Part shown: piece after piece, positions 27,448 through 35,323 of the stretch
How the letters are laid out: each line of letters starts with the position of its first letter
Position numbering within the stretch: position 1 is the first letter of the stretch
DNA from: JAEUIG01 sp046349775
GTDB lineage: Bacteria > Planctomycetota > Planctomycetia > Planctomycetales > Planctomycetaceae
Assembly: GCA_046349775.1 (NCBI GenBank)
Contig: JAXMBS010000052.1
Coordinates: forward strand, 1-37,685
Length of the DNA stretch: 37,685 nucleotides
Reading direction: 5' to 3'
Program-made: the position numbers and the translations under genes
The notes under the pieces: generated by a model
Database searches by the model: none
The model's input: only the letters and a program-made list of their open reading frames with translations
Told to the model about the DNA's origin: nothing

Positions 27448-29292
27448 ATGAGCTACGCGGGGTGGCTGACGACGGTCGTGACGATCGGCGCATTCGTCGC
27501 GATGATTTTCAACGCTCCGGCGGACCTGCTGTTCGTCGCGGCGGCGGTGGCCTTTGTGATCGCGGGCGTGATCACGCCGCAGGAGGCGTTGAGCGGGTTT
27601 TCGAACCCGGCCGTGATCACGGTCGGTGCGCTGTTTATTGTCGCCTCGGCCTTGCGGGAGACCGGCGCCCTCGACCAGATGGGTCAGCGGCTGCTGGGGG
27701 GCGTGCGAACCGAGAAAGGCGCGTTCGTTCGCCTGGCGGGCGTGCTGATGTCCACGTCGGCCTTCATGAACAACACGCCGATCGTGGCGATGTTCACACC
27801 GATGGTGCTGGACTGGTGCCGGCGGAACCGGGTCTCCCCCTCCAAGCTGCTGATTCCGGTGTCATACCTGACGATCCTCGGGGGCACGTGCACGCTGATC
27901 GGTACGAGCACGAACCTCGTCGTCCAGGGTCTGGTCATCAAAGAGCACGACCGCATCACTGCGGAACTGGCCAAGGATCCCGCAGCCGACACGCCCGCAA
28001 TGCAGAAGCAACTGGCCGGGGTAGCGCCGCTGGGGTTCTTCGAGTTAAGCGTCGTTGGTATTCCGTTTGCGCTCATCGGCGCGGTGTATCTGTACACCAT
28101 CGGCCGGCGACTGCTGCCGGAGCGCAAGGAGTTGCTCGAGCAGCTCGGCGAGTCCCGCCGCGAGTATCTGGCGGAGATTGAGGTGCAGCCGGACTGCGGG
28201 CTGATCGGCCAGAGCGTGCAGGCGGCCGGATTGCGGCATCTGCCGGGGCTGTTTCTGATCGAAATCGATCGCCAGGGGGCGACAGTCGCGCCGGTGACGC
28301 CGGAAGAAGTCATCCAGCCGAAAGACCGGCTGATTTTCACCGGGGTCGTGAGCAGCATCGTGGAACTGGAGCGGATTCCGGGGCTGGTCCATGCCGCCGA
28401 TCCGACATACGAAGTCGCGCCCAGGTCGCAGGTGAAGCGCATGATGTGCGAAGCCGTGATTTCCGACGCGTCGCCGCTGATCGGCAAGACGGTCCGGGAT
28501 GCGGACTTCCGCGCGCGATACAACGCCGCCATCGTGGCGGTGCACCGCGGCGGCCAGCGGGTGACCAACAAGATTGGCGACATCCGCCTGCGCTCGGGTG
28601 ACACGCTGCTCCTGCAGACGCGGCCGCACTTCACCCGCGCTCACCGCAACAGCCGCGATTTCCATCTCGTCAGCAACGTGGACGATTACCGGCCGCTGCG
28701 GCGGCACCGGTTGTGGATCGCCCTCGCGCTGTTCGCGGGTCTGGTGACTTGCATGACGCTGGAACTGATCCCGACGGAGATTTCGTCGCTGCTGTTCGCC
28801 GTGCTGATGATCGCCAGCGGCTGCCTCTCAACGGGCGAAGCGCATCGCAGCATCGAATGGCAGGTGCTGTTGACGGTCGCGGCGTCCTTCGCCACGGGGG
28901 CGGCGCTGCAGAAATCGGGCGCCGCAGCGGCGATCGCCGGGATGCTCGTGGAGGCGACGCAGTCCGCCGGTCCGTACGTCACGCTGGCGGCGCTCTATCT
29001 GATGGGAGTGCTGGCGTCGGAGCTGCTATCCAACAATGCTGCGGCAGTCCTGATGTTTCCCTTCGGCATCGAAGTCGCCCGGCAGATGGGGGTCAGCCCG
29101 CGGCCGTTCATCATGGCCATCGTGTTTTCCGCATCCGCCTGTTTCGCGACGCCGATCGGCTACCAGACACACATGATGGTTTATGGTCCGGGCGGGTATC
29201 AGTTCAACGACTTCATGCGGGTCGGCCTGCCACTGGACTTTGTGCTGGCGGCCGCGGCGACGATTCTGATCCCGATGTTCTTTCCGTTCTGA
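27448..29292 (+). CDS. SLC13-type anion/dicarboxylate permease with two TrkA-C (RCK-C) domains
   Basis: The start is set at the ATG at 27448 (MSYAGWLTTVVTIGAFVAMI), with GAGGAG upstream; 614 residues. The membrane part is split. Segments 1-5 contain LMSTSAFMNNTPIVAMFTPM and LIGTSTNLVVQGL, the SNT-like sodium/substrate motif of the DASS family. Segments after residue 430 contain LLSNNAAAVLMFPFGIEVAR, the second copy. Between them are two RCK-C regulatory domains, at about 230-315 (AEIEVQPDCGLIGQSVQAAG, PKDRLIFTG) and 325-410 (CEAVISDASPLIGKTVRDAD, LRSGDTLLLQTRP). This architecture is common in bacterial sulfate or dicarboxylate importers. The substrate is not determined. Confidence 0.92.
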   Translation: MSYAGWLTTVVTIGAFVAMIFNAPADLLFVAAAVAFVIAGVITPQEALSGFSNPAVITVGALFIVASALRETGALDQMGQRLLGGVRTEKGAFVRLAGVLMSTSAFMNNTPIVAMFTPMVLDWCRRNRVSPSKLLIPVSYLTILGGTCTLIGTSTNLVVQGLVIKEHDRITAELAKDPAADTPAMQKQLAGVAPLGFFELSVVGIPFALIGAVYLYTIGRRLLPERKELLEQLGESRREYLAEIEVQPDCGLIGQSVQAAGLRHLPGLFLIEIDRQGATVAPVTPEEVIQPKDRLIFTGVVSSIVELERIPGLVHAADPTYEVAPRSQVKRMMCEAVISDASPLIGKTVRDADFRARYNAAIVAVHRGGQRVTNKIGDIRLRSGDTLLLQTRPHFTRAHRNSRDFHLVSNVDDYRPLRRHRLWIALALFAGLVTCMTLELIPTEISSLLFAVLMIASGCLSTGEAHRSIEWQVLLTVAASFATGAALQKSGAAAAIAGMLVEATQSAGPYVTLAALYLMGVLASELLSNNAAAVLMFPFGIEVARQMGVSPRPFIMAIVFSASACFATPIGYQTHMMVYGPGGYQFNDFMRVGLPLDFVLAAAATILIPMFFPF

Positions 29293-29421
29293 TGGGCCGG
29301 CCAAGCTTCCGGGCTCCTTCCACGGGACACGTCCGCATCGCTTCAGCCCGACCGGTTCCGGCCGTATGATGGCGGGCGCACCGTCCAGGAAGCATCGCTG
29401 CCGGAACCGGGATCGATCGAT

Positions 29422-31782
29422 ATGGTGTTGAATTCGCAGGAGATGCTGCGTCGTCTGGGAAACGGCGAACCGATCGCGACGGTCCGCGCGGCGGCCGGAC
29501 TCAGCCCGGCGGATTTCGACGCGTGGTGGCAATCGGAACTGGCGGCGCGCACGCCGGAAGCCAGCGGCGAGTGCCGCTGTCTTGTCGGCAATTCCGTGCG
29601 GATTGATCGAGACGCGCACGGCATTCCGTACATCTTCGCAGACAATGATGCAGACCTGTTCTTCGGCTTCGGTTTTGCAATGGCGCAGGACCGGCTGTTC
29701 CAGTTGGATTATCTGCGTCGGCGCGGCGCAGGACGGCTGTCGGAGATCATCGGCGCGTCGCAGCTCGAACTCGATCTGACGGCCCGCACCGTGGGACTGC
29801 CGCAGATTGCGGCCCGCGAGTGGGAGCAACTGCCGGCCGAGACACGGCAACTGCTGCAGTCGTTCTCCGCCGGGATCAATGCGTGGATCGCAGAGGCCGG
29901 CGAGCGGCTGCCGATCGAATTCGCACTGCTCGATTATCGTCCGGAAGCATGGCGGCCGCAGGACTGCCTGCTGATCGCCGGCGAGTTCCGCTGGTATTTG
30001 ACGGGCCGGTTCCCGGTGATCTGCGTTCCGGAATTGGCAAAGCGGGCGCTGGGTGGAACCGGCCCGCTGTATGACGCGTTCCTCTCGGCCGAAGCGGGCG
30101 ACGAGGCAATCCTGCCGGCCGGAAGTTATCCGACGCGCCGACGGACGGCTTCGGGACCGGAAGGGGGACATCAGGAGGACGGTTCGGGCAGCAACAACTG
30201 GGTGATCGCCGGGCAGCGCACGACGACCGGGAAGCCGATCGTCGCGAGCGACCCGCACATCGCGTTTGGCGCCGTCTCCTGCTGGTACGAGGTGCGGTTG
30301 CGCGGCGGTTCGTTCGATGTCTGCGGCATGTCGTACGCCGGCGTCCCGGCCGTGATGGTGGGGCGCAACCGTCGTTGCGCCTGGGGCATCACGAACAACA
30401 TCTGCTCGCTGCGCGACCTGTACCTGGAACGGGAGAACGCAGCACATCCCGGTTGCTTCGAATTCGATGGCGCGTGGGAGCCGGCGCAGGAACGTACTGA
30501 GACGTTTCACGTGAAACGCTCCGCGCCGGTGACGGCACGTGTCCGCGCATCGCGCAATGGCCCGATCGTCAACGACATTCTGCCGCCGGCGGCGCGCCAC
30601 CTCGGTCCGGTCTCGCTGCGCTGGCAGGGGAGCGAGTTCTGCGAATGGCTGCCGGCGATGCTGCGTATGAATCGCGCGCAGACGGTCGCAGAGCAGCACG
30701 CGGCGGTTCGCGGCTGGCTCGTGCCGGCGTTCTGTCTCGTGTTCGGCGACGTCGATGGACACATCGGCTATCGCGCGACCGGCGAACTGCCGCGGCGTGG
30801 AAACGTGGAGCGGGGCTTCCGCGAAGGGTGGAATCCGGCCCAGCAGTGGCAGGGACGGATACCGTTTTCAGAAATGCCGCACGTGACCGACCCGGCACGG
30901 GGCTTCATGGTGACGGCCAACAACCGCGTGGCGGCCGGTGACTTTCCGTATCCGCTGTCCGGGACCTGGGGGAGCGGGCATCGCGCCCAGCGGATTCGCG
31001 AGGTCCTCGAAGCGAAGTCGCAGCAATCGGTGCCAGACTGCATGCGGCTGCACCAGGACCAGCTTTCGATGCGGGCGGTGGACTGCACGCCGCACCTCGT
31101 GCGCGAACTCAGCGGTGTCTCTGACTCGCCATTGAAAGTCGCGCGCGACCTGTTGAGCGCGTGGGACGGCGTCATGTCGCCGGACCTTGCGGCGCCGGCA
31201 ATCTTTTTCGTGTTTTTCAACAAGTGGAGCCGGCGTGTCGCCGAAGAGCGTTTGCCGGCGGCCGCGGCCGAACTGTCGGCGCCCGCGATTGGCGGACTGG
31301 CGACGCAATTGCTGAGTGGAGATGACGCCGGCTGGTTCCGTACGCCGCGCACCGCCGCGATCGTCGACTCGCTGCGGGCGACGCTCGACTGGCTGTCCGA
31401 CCGGTTGGGACCGGACATGTCACAGTGGACGTGGGGACGGATCCATGTCTTCACGCAGCGGCATTTCCTGTCTGGGGTGGGCGAACTGGGCCAGTTGCTC
31501 GACCGTACGGGAGGGGGCGTCGGCGGGGACGGATTCACCGTCTGCAATACCGGCACCGAAGACAGCGGCATCGCCGCGATCGGCGCGGGTTATCGCATGG
31601 TGGCCGATTTGTCCGACGCGCAAGGCACACTGTTTGCGGTCGACGCCGGCTCGGAATCCGGCAATCCGGGGAGCCCGCATTCCGCCGACCAGTTGCCCGA
31701 CTGGCTCAACGGACGGTATCACAAGTTGCAGTTGACCGACGAAGTGCCCGGTCGGACGTCCCGTCTGCTGTTGCGGGGGTAA
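29422..31782 (+). CDS. Penicillin-acylase-family (Ntn-hydrolase) amidase
   Basis: The intact 786-residue protein starts at the ATG at 29422. The first 45 residues (LRRLGNGEPIATVRAAAGL, SPADFDAWW) form a small helical extension. The penicillin amidase domain follows: VRIDRDAHGIPYIFADNDAD, GFAMAQDRLFQLDYLRRRG, then the autocatalytic cleavage site GSGSNNWVIAG with nucleophile Ser257 (codon 30190-30192). Later motifs include YAGVPAVMVGRNRRCAWGIT (oxyanion region) and FMVTANNRV. The chain would self-cleave into about 256- and 530-residue subunits. Family members hydrolyse penicillins, acyl-homoserine lactones or other N-acyl amides. No signal peptide is seen at this start, which is unusual because such enzymes are often exported. 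Confidence 0.9.
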   Translation: MVLNSQEMLRRLGNGEPIATVRAAAGLSPADFDAWWQSELAARTPEASGECRCLVGNSVRIDRDAHGIPYIFADNDADLFFGFGFAMAQDRLFQLDYLRRRGAGRLSEIIGASQLELDLTARTVGLPQIAAREWEQLPAETRQLLQSFSAGINAWIAEAGERLPIEFALLDYRPEAWRPQDCLLIAGEFRWYLTGRFPVICVPELAKRALGGTGPLYDAFLSAEAGDEAILPAGSYPTRRRTASGPEGGHQEDGSGSNNWVIAGQRTTTGKPIVASDPHIAFGAVSCWYEVRLRGGSFDVCGMSYAGVPAVMVGRNRRCAWGITNNICSLRDLYLERENAAHPGCFEFDGAWEPAQERTETFHVKRSAPVTARVRASRNGPIVNDILPPAARHLGPVSLRWQGSEFCEWLPAMLRMNRAQTVAEQHAAVRGWLVPAFCLVFGDVDGHIGYRATGELPRRGNVERGFREGWNPAQQWQGRIPFSEMPHVTDPARGFMVTANNRVAAGDFPYPLSGTWGSGHRAQRIREVLEAKSQQSVPDCMRLHQDQLSMRAVDCTPHLVRELSGVSDSPLKVARDLLSAWDGVMSPDLAAPAIFFVFFNKWSRRVAEERLPAAAAELSAPAIGGLATQLLSGDDAGWFRTPRTAAIVDSLRATLDWLSDRLGPDMSQWTWGRIHVFTQRHFLSGVGELGQLLDRTGGGVGGDGFTVCNTGTEDSGIAAIGAGYRMVADLSDAQGTLFAVDAGSESGNPGSPHSADQLPDWLNGRYHKLQLTDEVPGRTSRLLLRG

Positions 31783-31820
31783 GAGGTCAGAAGTCAGAGG
31801 TCAGAACATCGCATCACTGT

Positions 31821-31843
31821 CCCGGACGCATGCAGCGTCCGGG
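31821..31843 (+). terminator. Perfect GC-rich hairpin between the acylase and DapA-family genes
   Basis: CCCGGACGC (31821-31829) pairs exactly with GCGTCCGGG (31835-31843) around the 5-base loop ATGCA. It lies 39 bp after the acylase stop and 30 bp before the next start. No T-run follows, so it may be a terminator, an mRNA-stabilising hairpin or a dispersed repeat. Just before it (31784-31806) is a short tandem of a GGTCAGA-like unit. Confidence 0.4.
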
Positions 31844-31872
31844 ATATGTGACGCGAGAACACGGACTGAGCA

Positions 31873-32799
31873 ATGAAAACCACATCCGTTACCGCCGCGG
31901 ACCTGTCGGCGTCCGTCATTTCGGTTCCGCCGCTCGCACGAAATCCTGATCTGTCGCTGAACTCCGGCGAGAACGCGAAGATCGCTCAGCATCTGGTTGC
32001 CGGCGGCGTCACGACGCTGCTCTACGGTGGAAACGCCGTGCTGTATCACGTTTCTGTCGGTGAGTATCGGGCGCTGTTGTCGATGCTGACGTCGATTGCG
32101 CCGGCGAATTCGCTGGTGATCCCGTCCGTCGGCCCCGGTTACGGGCTGATGCAGGACCAGGCGCGAATTCTCCGCGAATTCGCGTTTCCAACGGCGATGG
32201 TCCTGCCCCAGAAGGAGATCACGACGTCCGACGGCATCGCGACCGGAGTGCGCCGGTTTGTCGAGACCTACGGGAAACCGGCCGTGCTGTACATCAAGCA
32301 CGATGCGTACATGGACGTCGCCGCCGTCCGTCGCCTGGCCGATGACAAGCTGCTGTCATTCATCAAGTTTGCGGTCGTGCGCGACAATCCCGCGCAGGAT
32401 GCATACCTGCGGTCGCTCGTGGACGCCGTCGGTGCATCACTGATCGTCAGCGGCATCGGTGAGCAGCCGGCCGTACCGCATTTGCGTGCGTTCGGTCTGT
32501 CGGGGTTCACGTCGGGCTGCGTCTGCATCGCGCCGAAGCTGTCGATGGAGGTGCTGCAAGCGCTGCGCAGCGGCGACTTCGAAACGGCCGACCGGATTCG
32601 CGAGATATTCCGTCCGCTGGAAGACCTGCGGAACTCGATCAACCCGATCCGCGTGCTGCACGCGGCGGTGGCGCTGGCCGGGATTGCGAAGACCGGCCCG
32701 ATCCTGCCGCTGCTGAGCGACGTGGGAGAACAGCACGTGCCGGCGATCCGCGACGCGGCGCGGGCACTGCTGGAACAGGAACAGAAGGCACGCAGATAG
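31873..32799 (+). CDS. DapA/NanA-family (class I) aldolase or lyase
   Basis: The intact 308-residue protein starts at the ATG at 31873. It has the dihydrodipicolinate synthase/N-acetylneuraminate lyase TIM-barrel pattern: LVAGGVTTLLYGGNA (the GGTT-like substrate loop), VIPSVGPGYGLMQDQARIL, AVLYIKHD with the candidate catalytic Tyr140, and LLSFIKFAVV with the candidate Schiff-base Lys165. SGIGEQPAVPHLRAFGLSGF and TSGCVCIAP follow, close to the C-terminal GGxG-like segments. The residues flanking Tyr and Lys differ from true DapA, so it more likely acts on a sugar-acid or keto-acid. A sialidase-like gene lies 20 kb upstream, but no sialic-acid pathway is evident. Confidence 0.85.
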   Translation: MKTTSVTAADLSASVISVPPLARNPDLSLNSGENAKIAQHLVAGGVTTLLYGGNAVLYHVSVGEYRALLSMLTSIAPANSLVIPSVGPGYGLMQDQARILREFAFPTAMVLPQKEITTSDGIATGVRRFVETYGKPAVLYIKHDAYMDVAAVRRLADDKLLSFIKFAVVRDNPAQDAYLRSLVDAVGASLIVSGIGEQPAVPHLRAFGLSGFTSGCVCIAPKLSMEVLQALRSGDFETADRIREIFRPLEDLRNSINPIRVLHAAVALAGIAKTGPILPLLSDVGEQHVPAIRDAARALLEQEQKARR

Positions 32800-32830
32800 T
32801 GCAGAGTTACGAGATTTTCGCAGCGACGTA

Positions 32831-32890
32831 GGGTGGGCTGTGCCCACCAAGTTCCAAGACGATTCACCAACTGGTGGGCACAGCCCACCC
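32831..32890 (+). repeat. Perfect 19-bp inverted repeat
   Basis: GGGTGGGCTGTGCCCACCA at 32831-32849 is exactly complementary to TGGTGGGCACAGCCCACCC at 32872-32890, separated by 22 bases. It sits in the spacer just before the SMP-30 gene. It looks like a dispersed REP-like planctomycete element rather than a promoter operator, and would form a strong hairpin in a readthrough transcript. Confidence 0.8.
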
Positions 32891-32908
32891 CACTGGAAAG
32901 CTCGCCCG

Positions 32909-33946
32909 ATGAAGAACTTGCTGACACTGTGCGTCGTGGTCTGGATGGGAGTACCCGTATTCGCGGCGGACCTGCCTGCGCGCCAGAACGAGTTCGTGGA
33001 AGAGGGGGCGAAGCTCGAACTGCTGTTTGACGGCGGCTGCGCGCTGACCGAAGGGGTGTCCGTCGCGCCGGACGGACGGGTGTTCTTTAGTGACATTACG
33101 TTTTCCCACAAGTGCGCCGGCGAAGGGGGCGGCATTCAGGCGGGCAATATCTGGGTGTGGGACCCCAAGACGAAGCAGGCGGCAGTGTTCCGGTCTCCCA
33201 GCGGCATGTCGAACGGTCTGAAATTCGATGCTCAGGGGCGGCTGCTGGCGGCAGAGGGGGCCGATCACGGCGGCCGACGGGTGACGCGGACCGACATGAA
33301 GACCGGTAAGACGACGATCATCGCGCACTCGTTCGAGGGGCGCCGGCTCAATTCGCCGAACGACATCACTATCGACGAGAAGGGGCGGGTCTACTTCAGC
33401 GATCCGCGCTATCTCGGGCACGAGCCGGTCGACCAGGCCGTGCAGTCCGTCTATCGAGTCGATACGGACGGATCGGTGCACCGGATCATTACCGACGCCG
33501 GCAAGCCGAACGGCGTGGCCGTGTCGCCCGATCAGAAGACGCTCTACGTCGTGAGCAACGACAACGGCTCGTTCGGCATCGAGCGCGATCCGATGGACCT
33601 GCCACTGGCGAAGGGGCGGATGGCCCTGCAGGCGTACGACCTCGCGGCGGATGGGACGGCGAAGTTCCGGGCGACGCTCGTCGACTACCTGCCGCAGGAC
33701 GGCCCCGATGGACTGATCTGCGACAAGGAAGGGAACATCTATGCGGCGGCCCGCGACCTGACCAGGCCGGGCGTGCACGTCTACTCGCCGAAGGGGGAAC
33801 TGCTGGCGTACGTGGCGACCGAAGTGCCGACCAACGTCGGGTTCGGGCGCGGGGCCGAGTCGAAAACGTTGTACATCACCGCCGGCAAGAGCCTGTATCG
33901 GATCAGGATGAAGAAGGAAGGATATCAGTTGCCTGCTGCAAAATAG
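32909..33946 (+). CDS. SMP-30/gluconolactonase/LRE-like exported protein
   Basis: The start is taken at the ATG at 32909 (MKNLLTLCVVVWMGVPVFAA, a signal peptide cleaved after FAA or thereabouts); the frame is open upstream but runs through the inverted repeat. The 345-residue product has the six-bladed propeller motifs of the family: CALTEGVSVAPDGRVFFSDI (metal Glu), RRLNSPNDITIDEKGRVYFS (metal Asn), KPNGVAVSPDQKTLYVVSN (metal Asn) and QDGPDGLICDKEGNIYAAA (metal Asp). It probably hydrolyses a sugar lactone in the periplasm. It follows the aldolase gene on the same strand and fits a sugar-acid catabolic group. Confidence 0.92.
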   Translation: MKNLLTLCVVVWMGVPVFAADLPARQNEFVEEGAKLELLFDGGCALTEGVSVAPDGRVFFSDITFSHKCAGEGGGIQAGNIWVWDPKTKQAAVFRSPSGMSNGLKFDAQGRLLAAEGADHGGRRVTRTDMKTGKTTIIAHSFEGRRLNSPNDITIDEKGRVYFSDPRYLGHEPVDQAVQSVYRVDTDGSVHRIITDAGKPNGVAVSPDQKTLYVVSNDNGSFGIERDPMDLPLAKGRMALQAYDLAADGTAKFRATLVDYLPQDGPDGLICDKEGNIYAAARDLTRPGVHVYSPKGELLAYVATEVPTNVGFGRGAESKTLYITAGKSLYRIRMKKEGYQLPAAK

Positions 33947-34113
33947 GTACAGGATGGTGGGCAGTTGCTAGGATGAAGCACAGAGGCCTGCGTCAATACG
34001 CAATCTGCCATGAACAATCCGTCGAGATTTGTGATTGCGTATCGCTGCTTGCGTGATTCGGATTTCGGATTTCCGGCGCACGGAGTGCACTGACTTCCGC
34101 AGGAGGGCGTGCG

Positions 34114-34581
34114 ATGGACTCTCGATTTCAGCACATCCTGGTGCCGGTCGACCTGAGCAGCAAGAACGTTGCGGCGCTGGACGTGGCGCTGGAGATGGCG
34201 ACGCGCCACGGCGCGCGGGCGACGCTGTTTCACGTCGTCGAACGGATTGATCCGGAGGATGACGAGGACGCCGAAGACCAGGAGCTGCAGACGTTTTACG
34301 AGGATCTGGAGCGACGCGCGGCGCGCGAGTTGCAAGACATGGCGCTGCGGTTCACCCGTGCGGGGGTGCCTGTGGCATCGCACGTCTGGATCGGCAAACG
34401 GGTCGCCGAGATTGTGCGGTTTGTCGCCGAACAGTCGGTCGATCTCGTCGTGCTGACATCGCCGCCGGTCAGTGCCGAGCGCCCGGCGGCCAGCCTGTCG
34501 GCGGCCAGCTTTCAGGTGTCGGTGTTCTGTTCGTGTCCGGTGCTGATGGTAAAGTCGCCGCCGGGAACGACAGTTGAATGA
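34114..34581 (+). CDS. Universal stress protein (UspA family), degenerate nucleotide motif
   Basis: The 155-residue product starts at the ATG at 34114, with GGAGGGCG upstream. It has the UspA fold: FQHILVPVDLSSKNVAALDV, LEMATRHGARATLFHVVERI, then DLVVLTSPP and CSCPVLMVKSP at the end. The ATP-binding signature G-2x-G-9x-G-(S/T) is not present; the region reads LTSPPVSAERPAASLSAASF. So it probably does not bind ATP, unlike its neighbour. An acidic insert (EDDEDAEDQELQ) follows strand 2. It is the first of two adjacent usp genes. Confidence 0.85.
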   Translation: MDSRFQHILVPVDLSSKNVAALDVALEMATRHGARATLFHVVERIDPEDDEDAEDQELQTFYEDLERRAARELQDMALRFTRAGVPVASHVWIGKRVAEIVRFVAEQSVDLVVLTSPPVSAERPAASLSAASFQVSVFCSCPVLMVKSPPGTTVE

Positions 34582-34685
34582 GTCATCAATACGCGGTCTG
34601 CTGCGATTTGTTATTGCGTATTGCAGATTGGAACGGCGGCTGTCACCGAACGTGAAGGTCGCAATACGAATCAAGGAGCCAACTC

Positions 34686-35150
34686 ATGATTCAGATCAAA
34701 AGCATTCTGGTCCCGACCGATTTCAGCCAGTACGGTGAGCAGGCGCTGCGCTACGCATGTGCGTTGGCGGGCAAATTTGGCTCACATGTGCACCTGTTGC
34801 ACGTCGTAGACGACTACTATCCGTACCTGCCGGAGGGAGGGGCGTTCCTTGATCGACGGGACGACTATCTCGGCGGTCTGAAGACAGGGGCCGAGCGTGA
34901 ACTGGCGAAGCTGCCCCAGGCCGGGTGGTGTCCGGGGGATGTCTCGCGTGTTGTGGCCGTCGGGACGCCGTTCGTCGAGATCGTCCGCTACGCCAAGGAG
35001 CACGACATCAGCTTGATCGTGATCGGCAGTCACGGCCGTGCCGGTCTGGCGCACGTGCTGATGGGCAGCGTCGCGGAGCGGGTCGTCCGCAAGGCGCCGT
35101 GCCCGGTGCTGACCGTCCGGCCCGGACAGCACGAGTTTGTGCTACCGTGA
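34686..35150 (+). CDS. Universal stress protein (UspA family), ATP-binding type
   Basis: The 154-residue product starts at the ATG at 34686, with AAGGAG upstream. UspA motifs are IKSILVPTDFSQYGEQALRY, FGSHVHLLHVVDDYYPYLPE and the ATP signature G114-SH-G117...G127-S128 in IGSHGRAGLAHVLMGSVAER, ending APCPVLTVRP. It is predicted to bind ATP and act as a dimer in stress or starvation physiology. The spacer before it (34582-34685) contains a sequence like TTATTGCGTATTGCAGATTG. It resembles, in inverse orientation, a segment near 33990-34060 before the first usp gene. Confidence 0.93.
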   Translation: MIQIKSILVPTDFSQYGEQALRYACALAGKFGSHVHLLHVVDDYYPYLPEGGAFLDRRDDYLGGLKTGAERELAKLPQAGWCPGDVSRVVAVGTPFVEIVRYAKEHDISLIVIGSHGRAGLAHVLMGSVAERVVRKAPCPVLTVRPGQHEFVLP

Positions 35151-35178
35151 GCAGGAGCGGTCGGAAGTCAGTGAATTT

Positions 35179-35196
35179 GACCCGCTGAAGCGGGTC
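35179..35196 (+). terminator. Short hairpin downstream of the usp genes
   Basis: GACCCGC (35179-35185) pairs with GCGGGTC (35190-35196) around the loop TGAA, 28 bp after the usp stop, and is followed by ATTTCG. The T-run is short, so this is a weak intrinsic terminator candidate. Confidence 0.45.
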
Positions 35197-35323
35197 ATTT
35201 CGAGCAGGGAAATCCGTCTCCCGCGAAACCGGGTCAGTTTCTAGAATCCCCGCCCGCGCCGGCAGTTCCATCAGTCTCGGCCCGTCAGGTCGAGCCGCCG
35301 GCGCGACACCCGGGAGACTGGCC

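Noticed and set aside
29026..30762. 578-codon minus-strand open frame across the transporter and acylase genes
   Set aside because: It spans two clear plus-strand genes and their spacer; the product is Arg-rich and low in conserved motifs. It is a GC artefact.
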